Shown here one piece after another: positions 37,811-46,787 of a stretch of 64,000 bases of DNA. The stretch's first letter is position 1. Each line of letters starts with the position of its first letter. This DNA is from Rivularia sp. MS3 (GTDB lineage: Bacteria; Cyanobacteriota; Cyanobacteriia; Cyanobacteriales; Nostocaceae). The position numbers and the translations under genes are program-made. Under the pieces are notes generated by a model. That model was not told the origin of the DNA. It made no database searches and saw only the letters and a program-made list of their open reading frames with translations. The stretch spans positions 1 to 64,000 of the forward strand of contig JAHCMI010000034.1 of NCBI GenBank assembly GCA_019192545.1, written 5' to 3'.

Positions 37811-38737
37811 TTAATTCTTCAGCGAACGCAACAAAGTTTTAACTTCATTGACATTTTTCTGCCAAAAAGTTTTTTTAGGCTTTTCGGGAAATACTGGTGG
37901 TGGTAATTGTGGGTTCAAGTTGCGGTAATGTTCCCAAATTTCCCAGTAAGGACAACCTGGTTCGATGCGAATACCAGCCCAGTGCAGGTACTGTAAAGGT
38001 TGATTCACTTTCGGATCGATTAATTTATGTCCTTCATGTAGGAAGTGAGAAGTTCCTCCCCAGTTTCCCGGTGCTTTTCCTTCTCTATTGACTATATTGA
38101 AACGCTTGGGAATGCGTTTGAGCAACATGTAGTTAATAATTGGTTGATCTGATGTTTTTTCAGAGAAATCGAAATATTCTGGATGCTGGGCACATTCTGC
38201 AAAAGTATCGTATAAATCCTGTTCGGATATCAAGTTTTTCTTGGAACCCCAAAATCCACCGTTAAATATATCTTTGACTTCGCTTTGTGTAAATACTTTT
38301 TCTTCTAAGACTGTGGGACTAAATACGTTTTTGATTCCACCACTATGTTGGTAATCGCAACAAATGAAGTCAGTTTCTTCTAAATATTTGAGATTATCAA
38401 TAATTTTTTCAAAAACTACAATATCTGTATCTATATACAAAAATTCATCGAAAGGGCCAAACCAGCAAGCTTGCTTGCGAAATTGATTGGGACGAGCAAA
38501 GAATTTACCGCCGAAGGTTTCATATAATTTATTAGACAACCGGTCAATAAATTCTAAATCTTCGTAAACTCTTACTCCATAATATTTACCGAGAGTGTCG
38601 GCAATCTTATGATAATTATCATCATAGGGAATCATCACGACGGGAGTTTCTTTGTCGTGGAGACGAATGCTATTGAGCAAAGCAATAGCATGATCGGTTA
38701 CCTTATCATTGGCAATTATATAAATACCTTTAGTCAT
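37811..38737 (-). CDS. Predicted glycosyltransferase, Npun_R2821/Npun_R2822-like
   Basis: A 308-residue protein with a GT-A fold. The N-terminus MTKGIYIIANDKVTDHAIALL opens a nucleotide-sugar domain. The acidic centre FLYIDTDIVVFE is a DxD-type metal site. The later block FNGGFWGSKKNL and YLHWAGIRIEPGCPYWEIWE is shared with the neighbour. I recall the pair as a cyanobacterial family (Npun_R2821/Npun_R2822) of unproven activity. It starts 3 bases after the stop of the next gene upstream (38741), so the two are translated together. A role in decorating surface glycan is inferred from the cluster. Confidence 0.72.
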   Translation of the reverse strand: MTKGIYIIANDKVTDHAIALLNSIRLHDKETPVVMIPYDDNYHKIADTLGKYYGVRVYEDLEFIDRLSNKLYETFGGKFFARPNQFRKQACWFGPFDEFLYIDTDIVVFEKIIDNLKYLEETDFICCDYQHSGGIKNVFSPTVLEEKVFTQSEVKDIFNGGFWGSKKNLISEQDLYDTFAECAQHPEYFDFSEKTSDQPIINYMLLKRIPKRFNIVNREGKAPGNWGGTSHFLHEGHKLIDPKVNQPLQYLHWAGIRIEPGCPYWEIWEHYRNLNPQLPPPVFPEKPKKTFWQKNVNEVKTLLRSLKN

Positions 38738-38740
38738 GGG

Positions 38741-39745
38741 TTATGCTCCAACTTTTAATCCTAATTTTTTTAAAACTCGTTTGGTTAGACTCGGGGGTGC
38801 ATTGTAAGCTTTTGGCTTAGTTGTAAATATTGGTCGCTTATCTGGTTCGTGGAGATAGCGATAATGCAGAAAAGTTTCGCGGTAAGGAAAATCAATATTT
38901 TCTCCGCTACAAACGCGGCTAAATAGTTTGGAAGATAAGCCTATATAATGCAAATAAGTTAAGCGATTTCCTTTGTCATATACCAGATTATCTTGTTCGT
39001 TAAAATGAGGAGATGTAACGCAACATCCGGTTATTTCATTTTCTGGTAAATGATTGGAAAAATTATAGCTTGGTATTTCCGACCGCATCACCATATAGTT
39101 AAGGATTGTTTGGTCGGGAGCATTTTTGTATAATATTTCTGCTTCGCCAGCCTGTAACTTTGATAATAAATATTTGCGTTTTTCTGCGTCAAATAAGCCT
39201 TTATTCGCAGCGTAAAAACCAGCACAGAATATTTCGCTATCAAGTCGAGATTGTGAAAAAATATCTCGTAGTTGATTAGAGTTAGCGTTGTATACGTGAC
39301 TCAAGTCTTTATACTGAAAATCATACACTACGAAGTCATTCTGATTTAGCTGCTCAAATATATAATCTAGTGAATTCAATACTAAAATATCGGCATCCAA
39401 ATAGATAAATTTATCAAAAGCACCATCAAAACCACAAAATCTGCGATGCATTCCTAAGCGATAAACTCCCGAAATACCTTGTTCTTGCCAAATTTTATAA
39501 GCATCCGGATGTGCTTGCCATATTTGAGCAGAAAAGTCTTCCCAAAGCTTAATGGCAGAAGCATCTGCAAATATTTCGACATTACTTCTATTTTTTATTT
39601 CCTCCCTGACTCTTTCTAAACGGTCATTATAGGGAATAATTGAAACGGGATAGTCTTTAACTGCATTTACTTCAATAGAATTGAGTAAAGCTACTAATTG
39701 GTCATAAACTACATCATTTGCAAGTATGTAAATACCTTCAGTCAT
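38741..39745 (-). CDS. Predicted glycosyltransferase, paralogue of the adjacent gene
   Basis: A 334-residue relative of the 37811 product: MTEGIYILANDVVYDQLVALL at the start, FIYLDADILVLN at the acidic centre, AGFYAANKGLF and LTYLHYIGLSSKLFS later. The two proteins are clearly paralogues from an old tandem duplication, with different middle regions (this one has an HRRFCGFDGAFDK part). The stop of this gene is separated by 3 bases from the start of the next. I infer a glycosyltransferase, not proven. Confidence 0.72.
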   Translation of the reverse strand: MTEGIYILANDVVYDQLVALLNSIEVNAVKDYPVSIIPYNDRLERVREEIKNRSNVEIFADASAIKLWEDFSAQIWQAHPDAYKIWQEQGISGVYRLGMHRRFCGFDGAFDKFIYLDADILVLNSLDYIFEQLNQNDFVVYDFQYKDLSHVYNANSNQLRDIFSQSRLDSEIFCAGFYAANKGLFDAEKRKYLLSKLQAGEAEILYKNAPDQTILNYMVMRSEIPSYNFSNHLPENEITGCCVTSPHFNEQDNLVYDKGNRLTYLHYIGLSSKLFSRVCSGENIDFPYRETFLHYRYLHEPDKRPIFTTKPKAYNAPPSLTKRVLKKLGLKVGA

Positions 39746-39781
39746 TCAAGCCTCCTTAACCTCTCAAACTACTGTTGATTA

Positions 39782-40759
39782 TTAGGAAAATTTCTTTACA
39801 TAATTTGAGAGCCACGATACCAAATTAAGCTTGTGTAATATAATTTGTCTGGCTTCAGCAATTGCTTCTTTGGCTTCATACCAAGCATCCGGCGTAGATG
39901 TGACTTCTTTTATATAAGCCAATCCTTTTTCATCCATACTTGGTAATCTTAAAAAGCTACCCGGAGGTAACAATTTATCGGCAGCAGGGCCACCATAATA
40001 AATAGGTAAACACCAACCTAATAGAGAATCCCAAAGTTTTTCGCTTACATACCAATCATTGTCGATATAGTTCTCTACTGATAAGTTGTAATAGTAAGGT
40101 GCCATACCATACCATTTATTACCAAGTTCTCCGTTTCCTCTTGCCCAATCTGGTAAATTACGTCCGTATACATCTAGTTCTAATTCACTATCGCGGAGCA
40201 TCTTTAAAAATGCTAAACGCTTGCGATGATTTTCGGTACGGTTGATACCTGATGTAACCCAACTTAAAGGCTTCTCTTTGATTGGTGGCGGCATTTCATT
40301 TAACTCTCTAAATGAGTTAGAGTAATACCAAATTGCAGGCATATAATCGGGATTGGGTGCATAATCATCCGGTCCAGAAACATAGCTACAATAGTTTTGA
40401 GCTATTTGATAAAATTTCTTGTTCTTTTCAACGACTTCATCTAAAGGTGGTTCTCGCAACAAATAAATCACCTTATCTTTAGGCATTCCTCGAAGTTTTT
40501 TCTGAAAGGTGTTTTGTACTTTTTCGTAATGTTTTTGTCGTTTTCTATTCTTCCAGAACAATAAATGTTTTTGCGGTGGCTTAGGAAAACTCGTGTAATT
40601 GTACATCAACAGAAAATCTGGTTTTGCATGTGTCGAAACCAGTTGAATATTATCCCAAACGCCAAAATGCTCGGGAGTTTGTTGCCACAGCCAATCGCTG
40701 ACGTTATCCAAAGCGCTGTAGCTGCTCATCATGCCAATTTTGATTTTATTTGTAGTCAT
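39782..40759 (-). CDS. Family 10 glycosyltransferase (fucosyltransferase-like)
   Basis: A 325-residue protein whose C-terminal half carries the GT10 donor-binding signature: LDVYGRNLPDW, then YYYNLSVENYIDNDWYVSEK and LWDSLLGWCLPIYYGG. This is the alpha-1,3/1,4-fucosyltransferase motif (ENS-like plus EKLW plus PV-YG). The N-terminal half is diverged and has no membrane anchor. It probably transfers fucose or a similar 6-deoxyhexose to an acceptor on a glycan chain. The gene is upstream in the minus-strand glycan cluster, 37 bases from the Npun_R2822-like gene. Confidence 0.85.
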   Translation of the reverse strand: MTTNKIKIGMMSSYSALDNVSDWLWQQTPEHFGVWDNIQLVSTHAKPDFLLMYNYTSFPKPPQKHLLFWKNRKRQKHYEKVQNTFQKKLRGMPKDKVIYLLREPPLDEVVEKNKKFYQIAQNYCSYVSGPDDYAPNPDYMPAIWYYSNSFRELNEMPPPIKEKPLSWVTSGINRTENHRKRLAFLKMLRDSELELDVYGRNLPDWARGNGELGNKWYGMAPYYYNLSVENYIDNDWYVSEKLWDSLLGWCLPIYYGGPAADKLLPPGSFLRLPSMDEKGLAYIKEVTSTPDAWYEAKEAIAEARQIILHKLNLVSWLSNYVKKFS

Positions 40760-40837
40760 ATGATTATTTGTATTAATTAGGGAATAGGGAGTAGGGAATA
40801 GGGAATAGAATTTTTATAATTGTTCGCTGTTCAATGT

Positions 40838-42052
40838 TCAATATTCGCTGATAACTGGCTTTAAAGATTCATCAACATAGCTGAGAATCTTCGCGGCTCG
40901 ATTTTCCCAAGAAAACTGCTTAACGAAATCGATACTATCAGAATAGCCTTCTATTTTTCGGGGATGGGTTGCTAAAACTTGGGCTAAGGATGCTTTAAAT
41001 TCGGTGGCACTATCAGGCTCGCACCATGCGGCGATCGCCTTTGTATTTTCAAACTCAGTTAAGGAAGGAATTCTTGTAGATACAATAGGTGTTCCAGAAG
41101 CAAAGTAGTCAAATAGCTTTAAAGGAGAAGTAAAAGTTGCAGCTTTTCCGGAGCAGTGAGGATGAGCTAAAATATCGGCAGCTTGTAATAATGATGCTAA
41201 TTCTTGTTGCAAAATGAAGCCGAGAAATGTAATATTATCAACCTGTTTTTCTTGAGCTAATTGCTGATAATGCTTTACCTGGTTTTCTCTGCCTCCAGCA
41301 CATACAAATTGAACTTCAGGTAGCTGCTTCGCGACATCAACTAAAATATCGATGCCTTTAAATTGTTCTAATGCGCCGGAATAAACTATTAACTTTTCTC
41401 TATTATTTTGTAGTAATTTCTTTCTCCATTCTGTAGCTGCTTGGGAATGTCTTTCCATAAACAAGCGATTATAACCATTATGCAGTTTAATTACTTTTTC
41501 TGGTGGCATTCCATTGGCAATCATGCTTTGACGTACCGTATCACCTACGGTTACGGCAATTTGAAATAATGGATTTTTGACTATTTCTTGAGCAAATGGT
41601 TTGTCTTCGTGGTGATGGTGTTCGTAAATTGCCGGAATACCATTTTTCACGGCAGCTTCGACAAAATTCCAGTCTCGACTGTGAACAATTTGAGTTTGAG
41701 GAAGAATATGGAAAGGAAAATAATATTTAGAAGCAATAGTATTGGAGCTAGTAAATTTGCTTTTTACATAGTCGATGGGGAAAGGCATCGGTAAAGGAGA
41801 AACTTTGAGTTTATCGTGCAGATTATAATATTTTTTGAGTTCATTGGGTGTTTTTCTCGGTCGGAAGGGGCGAATTAAATCAATCGGGTTTAAAGCTTCT
41901 TTTCCTTTGGTAGGGTATATCAATACTGTGGAATAGCCTAAATTTGCTACAGCATTAGCTGCATTTGTAGATTGAACTAAATGAGCTTCTGGCTTAGGAA
42001 TTTCTTCTTTAATAAAGTAAATATAGTGCTTTTTAGAATGATTATTTTTCAT
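40838..42052 (-). CDS. Family 4 glycosyltransferase
   Basis: A 404-residue GT-B protein. The N-lobe carries YIYFIKEEIPKPEAHLVQST and YEHHHHEDKPFAQ; the C-lobe has IVYSGALEQFKGIDILVDVA, VQFVCAGG and a donor site of the form TSPLKLFDYFASGTPIVSTR. The last is a GT4 site with the K-x-x-E/D pattern in a variant order (SPLKLFDY rather than EGxxxxxxE), typical of the GT4 group with LPLKxxEYMAxGxPI sites. It probably works in the cytosol on a glycan lipid. The preceding gene (42103) ends 50 bases away. Confidence 0.88.
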   Translation of the reverse strand: MKNNHSKKHYIYFIKEEIPKPEAHLVQSTNAANAVANLGYSTVLIYPTKGKEALNPIDLIRPFRPRKTPNELKKYYNLHDKLKVSPLPMPFPIDYVKSKFTSSNTIASKYYFPFHILPQTQIVHSRDWNFVEAAVKNGIPAIYEHHHHEDKPFAQEIVKNPLFQIAVTVGDTVRQSMIANGMPPEKVIKLHNGYNRLFMERHSQAATEWRKKLLQNNREKLIVYSGALEQFKGIDILVDVAKQLPEVQFVCAGGRENQVKHYQQLAQEKQVDNITFLGFILQQELASLLQAADILAHPHCSGKAATFTSPLKLFDYFASGTPIVSTRIPSLTEFENTKAIAAWCEPDSATEFKASLAQVLATHPRKIEGYSDSIDFVKQFSWENRAAKILSYVDESLKPVISEY

Positions 42053-42102
42053 AGAATTAAATTAACTTTTTTAATTGTCCATTTATTAATGCTAACTATT
42101 AT

Positions 42103-44349
42103 TTAAGCTTTAATATTGTCTTCAAAGTGCTTTAACTCATTTAACAAGTGCAAAGCTGACTGATAAGCTTGAGAAACGATTTCATCTTCGGATTTAACTT
42201 TATCTTCTTCTTGTTTAATTAATGAATTTAGCAAACTCATGATTGATTCTGTATTCTTGCGAAAATCTTTAGAAATATCTTTTAACGTTTCTTCTGGAGT
42301 TATTTCGTCGCGACTTTCTCCTGCTGCCGCCACCAGCTGCCAGTTTCTTTTTAGACTAAAAATATCCTCAAATACATCAACAAAACTGAGAATTTTCCAA
42401 GCTGATTTATAACATTCTTCTAATAATTCTTGTTTTTCTTGAGAATTATCTGCGGAATTATCGATTAACAAAAGCAGATAACCAATCATAGAATTGAGTC
42501 GAGTTCGCATTTCGTAAGATACTTTCACCAAACTTTGCTGACGGTTAGTTTCTGTTTCTCCTTGCGAACCGAACTGCATCGAATAAAGTCTTTTGTAGTA
42601 GCCACCTTTTTGCAAGAGTTCCTGGTGAGTTCCGACTTCTACTACCCTTCCTTGCTCTAAAACCGCTATTTGATTAGCTTTTTGTACCGTAGAAAGACGG
42701 TGAGCGACTACCAATGTAGTTCTATCGCGGCTCAAATCATCGATAGCTTCTTGTACTAAGCGCTCGGAAACAGTATCTAATGCAGAAGTCGCTTCATCCA
42801 AGATCAAAATCTCGGGATTTTGTAATAAAGCTCTGGCTATTGCTAATCTTTGCCTTTGCCCTCCCGACAACATGACACCGCGATCGCCGATTGTGGTTTC
42901 AAAACCTTGGGGCAGTTTAATAATAAACTCGTAAGCATTAGCACGTTTGGCTGCCGAAATCACTTCTTCGTCATCAGCTTCGGGTGTTCCATATGCAATG
43001 TTGTTTCTTACCGAATCATTGAAAAGGAAAGTGTCTTGAGAAACGATTCCCATTGCTTGCCGCAGTGATTGTATATTGAATTCTCTTAAATCTGTATCGT
43101 CAATAGTGATTTTACCGGTATTGGGGTCGTAAAATCTTGGTAAAAGGTCGGCTAAAGTTGATTTACCCGCACCCGAGCCACCTACTAAAGCAAGGGTAGT
43201 ACCCCGAGGTAAATATAAATCAACATCTTGAAGAATTAATTTATCGTGATTGGGATAGCTAAAGGAAATTGAATTGAAATGTATCCCTTTTTCTAACTTT
43301 TTAAAGTTAACATCGCCGCTACCCATAAATGGTTTGTTTTGGATGTCTAAAAAATCTGCAATGATACTAACGCTGGCAGATGTATTAGCAAAATTACTAC
43401 GTACCGTATTTAACTGAGATAATAATGGCAGCGTTCTTAAAAGCAGTAATAAATATGTTAGTAATACTGCTGAAAGCGAAGAAATCTGGTCGCTAAAAAT
43501 AGAGCGACTGATAAATACAATCCCTAACAAAGCTGAGATTCCCATTACTTCACTAAGCGGTGCAATTAATTCGGAGTTAGCCTGAGATTTAAAATCTGCC
43601 TTTTCTCGATTTTGAATTAATCCCTTAATGCGTAAAAATTCTTTGTTTTCGTTACCAGTAGATTTTACCAAACGTATGCCGTTCAAAGTTTCTAGCATGG
43701 CGATAGAATATCCTTTAGATATTTCGCTTAATTGCTTACCAAATTTTTTAGAACGGATAATTGCATACTGATTTACTACCATTACTAAAGATAATAATAG
43801 AACTGCTGCAATAGTTAACTGCCAAGAAAGCAACATTAATATGCCAGAAAAAACCAAAAGAGTAATTCCTAGAATTACTAGTTTTGTAATGTTACGTATT
43901 GCAGAAGCTGCACGACCACTTTCTATTCCCAGACGGTTGATTAAATCACCGACTTTCATCTTGGAATAATAATCAATATCAACATCTAATAACAGTTTGA
44001 CACCAGCTTGACGAATATCTGAAGTCAAACGACGAGTTAATGTACTAGATGTCAAACTACTCGCATAATTAGCTGCATTTTTTAAACAAATAGTTAGTAT
44101 AATACCTCCCGCCATCAACCCCAACTGATAGTTTTCTGGAAATTCATCGAATGGAGTCATGATTGCTTCCAGAAGTGGCGGAGCATCTTTTAAATCTACG
44201 GTTTGCCCCACAATCCTTAAAATTACCGGTACGATTAATGTAGTACTAATACCGTTAAATAAAGCTCCTGAAAAACCCAATACAATTGTCAATAATATCC
44301 AACCTGGATAGGGTTTTGCAAATCTAACAAGCAGCTTTTTTGTAGACAT
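42103..44349 (-). CDS. ABC exporter (MsbA/HepA type) with extra C-terminal kinase-like helical domain
   Basis: A 748-residue half transporter: a membrane domain (about 1-320, six hydrophobic helices) and an ATPase domain with GGSGAGKSTL, LSGGQRQRLAIARALL and ILILDEATSALD. It should export a lipid-linked glycan or a lipid. Unlike normal members (about 580-600 residues) it carries a further 150 residues after about residue 595. That tail starts SLVKVSYEMRTRLNSMIGYL, closely like the HisKA motif S-H-E-x-R-T-P-L-N-x-I-x-G, but the phospho-accepting His is Tyr (Y612) and the Pro is Arg. A second similar helix, AYQSALHLLNELKHFEDNI, ends the protein. A regulatory dimer helix is the likely role. Confidence 0.9.
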   Translation of the reverse strand: MSTKKLLVRFAKPYPGWILLTIVLGFSGALFNGISTTLIVPVILRIVGQTVDLKDAPPLLEAIMTPFDEFPENYQLGLMAGGIILTICLKNAANYASSLTSSTLTRRLTSDIRQAGVKLLLDVDIDYYSKMKVGDLINRLGIESGRAASAIRNITKLVILGITLLVFSGILMLLSWQLTIAAVLLLSLVMVVNQYAIIRSKKFGKQLSEISKGYSIAMLETLNGIRLVKSTGNENKEFLRIKGLIQNREKADFKSQANSELIAPLSEVMGISALLGIVFISRSIFSDQISSLSAVLLTYLLLLLRTLPLLSQLNTVRSNFANTSASVSIIADFLDIQNKPFMGSGDVNFKKLEKGIHFNSISFSYPNHDKLILQDVDLYLPRGTTLALVGGSGAGKSTLADLLPRFYDPNTGKITIDDTDLREFNIQSLRQAMGIVSQDTFLFNDSVRNNIAYGTPEADDEEVISAAKRANAYEFIIKLPQGFETTIGDRGVMLSGGQRQRLAIARALLQNPEILILDEATSALDTVSERLVQEAIDDLSRDRTTLVVAHRLSTVQKANQIAVLEQGRVVEVGTHQELLQKGGYYKRLYSMQFGSQGETETNRQQSLVKVSYEMRTRLNSMIGYLLLLIDNSADNSQEKQELLEECYKSAWKILSFVDVFEDIFSLKRNWQLVAAAGESRDEITPEETLKDISKDFRKNTESIMSLLNSLIKQEEDKVKSEDEIVSQAYQSALHLLNELKHFEDNIKA

Positions 44350-44415
44350 ATATTTTTGAAATTACTTTTATAATATTATATAAGATGAACTTTAAATACC
44401 TTTTTAATATATAGC

Positions 44416-45606
44416 TTATAAACGAGAAATTACTTTAGATAAAGTCGATGCCATCGCGTCTATACTATAATTTTCAATGCATCTTTCTCTAGCTCTTTTA
44501 CCTTTTTCAATAGCTGATTCAAAATTCTGGAAAATATGCTCTATTTTATTCGCAATGTCCTCGGGATTACTGGAATCTACAATATAACCAGTGTCTCCCA
44601 AAATCTCTGGAATGTCTCCGACTCTTGTAGCCAAAATTGGCTTTGCCATTGACATTCCATCTGTTAATTTTAAAGGGAATTGAGCTAAAGCCGCAGGAGT
44701 GTTTCTTTGAGGAACAACGATTACATCTGCACCTGCAACAATTTCCGGCATTTTATCGGCAGACTGTTTTGGTAATTGAATTATCCAACGCCCCCATTTT
44801 TCAATCAATTGAGCATCATAATTATCATAAGGACTACCACCAACAATAACTAGTTTTATAGTAGAATCATTTAATTTATCCAGAGCCATTAAAACATCTT
44901 CTACTCCTTTGTAAGGTCTTGGCGCACCGGGAAACATTAAAATTTTATAGTCAGAAAATCCATAACGCTTTTTACTTTCTTGAGAGTTATAAAGTTCGGG
45001 ATTAAAAAGTGAAGTATCTTTTCCATTTGGAACGAATATCCCACCGAAGCGTTTTCTCAAGAATTCAGTATGAATAGTAATGACATCAGCTTTATGCGAT
45101 AGATTTTCTACCCATTTTAAATAAAGTGGATGGTCTGGATATCTCAGCACACCTTCGGACTTTAAAACATCTCTACCAAATTGTTTTAAAGAAGGACGAT
45201 ACTTCCACTTTTCCCCACCAAACCAACTTAATTCCCAATCATCAATATCTAAAATTATTGGCTTGCGGGTATTCATTCTTTTAATCAACGACAACCCAAA
45301 ACTAGTAGGTTTAGGTCTCATCGCATAAATAATATCGCCATCTAATTGTTTCAAAAGCTTAGAAGCACTGGAAAGAAATCCTGGATAATTATAACCCTTA
45401 AATGTCGTAATCTTAACTTCAGATTGGGGAATTACCGCTGCTTGTTCGCCGAACACGAATCCTAAAATTTCCACTTGATATTCAAGCTTTTGCAGAGCTT
45501 GTGCAAGTAAAAAACAACGTACTCCACCACCTCCCCATCGACCTTCTCCAGAGGCTGATAGATCGCTAACAACTATAGAAACTTTTAGTTGTTTTTTGCT
45601 TTGCAT
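44416..45606 (-). CDS. Family 4 glycosyltransferase
   Basis: A 396-residue GT-B transferase. The start is taken at the ATG at 45606 (MQSKKQLKVSIVVSDLS), with GGGGAAG just before it; the frame opens 15 bases further up only with TTG. The N-lobe has the Gly-rich GEGRWGGGGVRCFLLAQAL loop. The C-lobe contains ILMFPGAPRPYKGVEDVLMA, LVIVGGSPYDNYDAQL and PLKLTDGMSMAKPILATRVG. It probably builds part of the glycan that the ABC exporter moves. It is the first gene of the minus-strand cluster; its promoter should lie within 45607-45994. Confidence 0.88.
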   Translation of the reverse strand: MQSKKQLKVSIVVSDLSASGEGRWGGGGVRCFLLAQALQKLEYQVEILGFVFGEQAAVIPQSEVKITTFKGYNYPGFLSSASKLLKQLDGDIIYAMRPKPTSFGLSLIKRMNTRKPIILDIDDWELSWFGGEKWKYRPSLKQFGRDVLKSEGVLRYPDHPLYLKWVENLSHKADVITIHTEFLRKRFGGIFVPNGKDTSLFNPELYNSQESKKRYGFSDYKILMFPGAPRPYKGVEDVLMALDKLNDSTIKLVIVGGSPYDNYDAQLIEKWGRWIIQLPKQSADKMPEIVAGADVIVVPQRNTPAALAQFPLKLTDGMSMAKPILATRVGDIPEILGDTGYIVDSSNPEDIANKIEHIFQNFESAIEKGKRARERCIENYSIDAMASTLSKVISRL

Positions 45607-45994
45607 ACTTCCCCACAACAATTAAGTTCTGCTAATTGACAATAAAAAATATTAGTAGAAACCCTGATGCCTATTTAAGTGAAGTTTTAAATCTTCTGAT
45701 AAAACGGCATTTACCCAATGTTTACAGTATAAAAATACGAGTCATAGTCTAACTCTGTATCTACTAGTTATCCTAGAGCGAATCTACTGATAGTTCTAGA
45801 TAAACTCAAATAATTATATCTATGACTAAGTACTATTACGGTTTAGTTCGCATTTGTCAATGTTAAGATAAAAACCTAATTATTTGAACGGAGCTATTCT
45901 ATTCATATTTATGTTTTTATCAGGTTTTAGCTTTTAAAGTGAATTTCGCTAAACTAGTTTTGCGGTGAATAATCAAAATTAGGAAGGCTAAGTT
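45607..45994. other. Divergent spacer between the glycan cluster and gloB
   Basis: 388 AT-rich bases that must carry promoters for both sides. A short direct-repeat texture (TAGTAGAAA, CTACTAG) is visible, but no palindrome or RNA gene. AGGAAGG at 45981-45987 serves gloB. Confidence 0.4.
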
Positions 45995-46768
45995 ATGCAG
46001 GTGTTTCGCTTACCGGCACTTTCAGATAATTACATATTTTTGCTTTATGACGATAAACAAAACATTGCTGCTGTAGTCGATCCAGCCGAAGCCAAACCTG
46101 TTTTAAATAAACTCCAAGAACTCAAGGCGGAATTAATTGCCATTTTTAATACCCATCATCATTACGATCATGTAGGTGGTAATCAAGATTTAATTAAAAA
46201 ATTTCCACAACTAACAGTCTACGGTGGAAGCTCCGATAAAGGCAGAATCCCCGGACAACAAGTTTTTCTTGAAGATGGCGATCGCGTTTCTTTTTCTAAT
46301 CGCACGGGTGAGGTTTTATTCGTTCCCGGACATACCCGCGCTCACATAGCTTACTATTTTGCTCCCGAGAATCACGGAGAAACAGGAGAATTATTCTGTG
46401 GAGACACTTTATTTGCTGGTGGATGCGGTCGGTTGTTTGAAGGAACACCAGGACAAATGGTAAATTCCCTGAGTAAAATTTGCGATCTACCGGATAATAC
46501 CCGAATTTGGTGCGCTCACGAATATACTTTAAAGAATTTAAAATTTGCGATTACGGTAGACGGTGAAAACCCCGAACTTCAACAAAGATTTGAGGAAGTG
46601 AAAGCACATCGCAACCGAAATGAAGCTACCGTACCTTCGTTATTGAAAATCGAAAAAAATACAAATCCGTTTCTTCGATGGCAAGAAGCAGCATTACAAT
46701 CTGTAGCAAACAGTAGCGATGCGGTGGAAACGTTTGCACGATTGCGGGGGATGAAAGATAATTTTTAA
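45995..46768 (+). CDS. gloB: Hydroxyacylglutathione hydrolase (glyoxalase II)
   Basis: A 257-residue metallo-beta-lactamase-fold enzyme that hydrolyses S-lactoylglutathione to lactate and glutathione, the second step of methylglyoxal removal, in the cytosol. The dinuclear metal site is [10 protein letters not shown] with H54, H56, D58 and H59; further ligands lie in [26 protein letters not shown] and CAHEYT. The C-terminal domain has the substrate-binding [15 protein letters not shown] and a family-typical LR end. Length is normal. SD AGGAAGG lies 7 bases before the ATG. Confidence 0.95.
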   Translation: MQVFRLPALSDNYIFLLYDDKQNIAAVVDPAEAKPVLNKLQELKAELIAIFNTHHHYDHVGGNQDLIKKFPQLTVYGGSSDKGRIPGQQVFLEDGDRVSFSNRTGEVLFVPGHTRAHIAYYFAPENHGETGELFCGDTLFAGGCGRLFEGTPGQMVNSLSKICDLPDNTRIWCAHEYTLKNLKFAITVDGENPELQQRFEEVKAHRNRNEATVPSLLKIEKNTNPFLRWQEAALQSVANSSDAVETFARLRGMKDNF

Positions 46769-46787
46769 TGATTTGAATTGTTAATCA

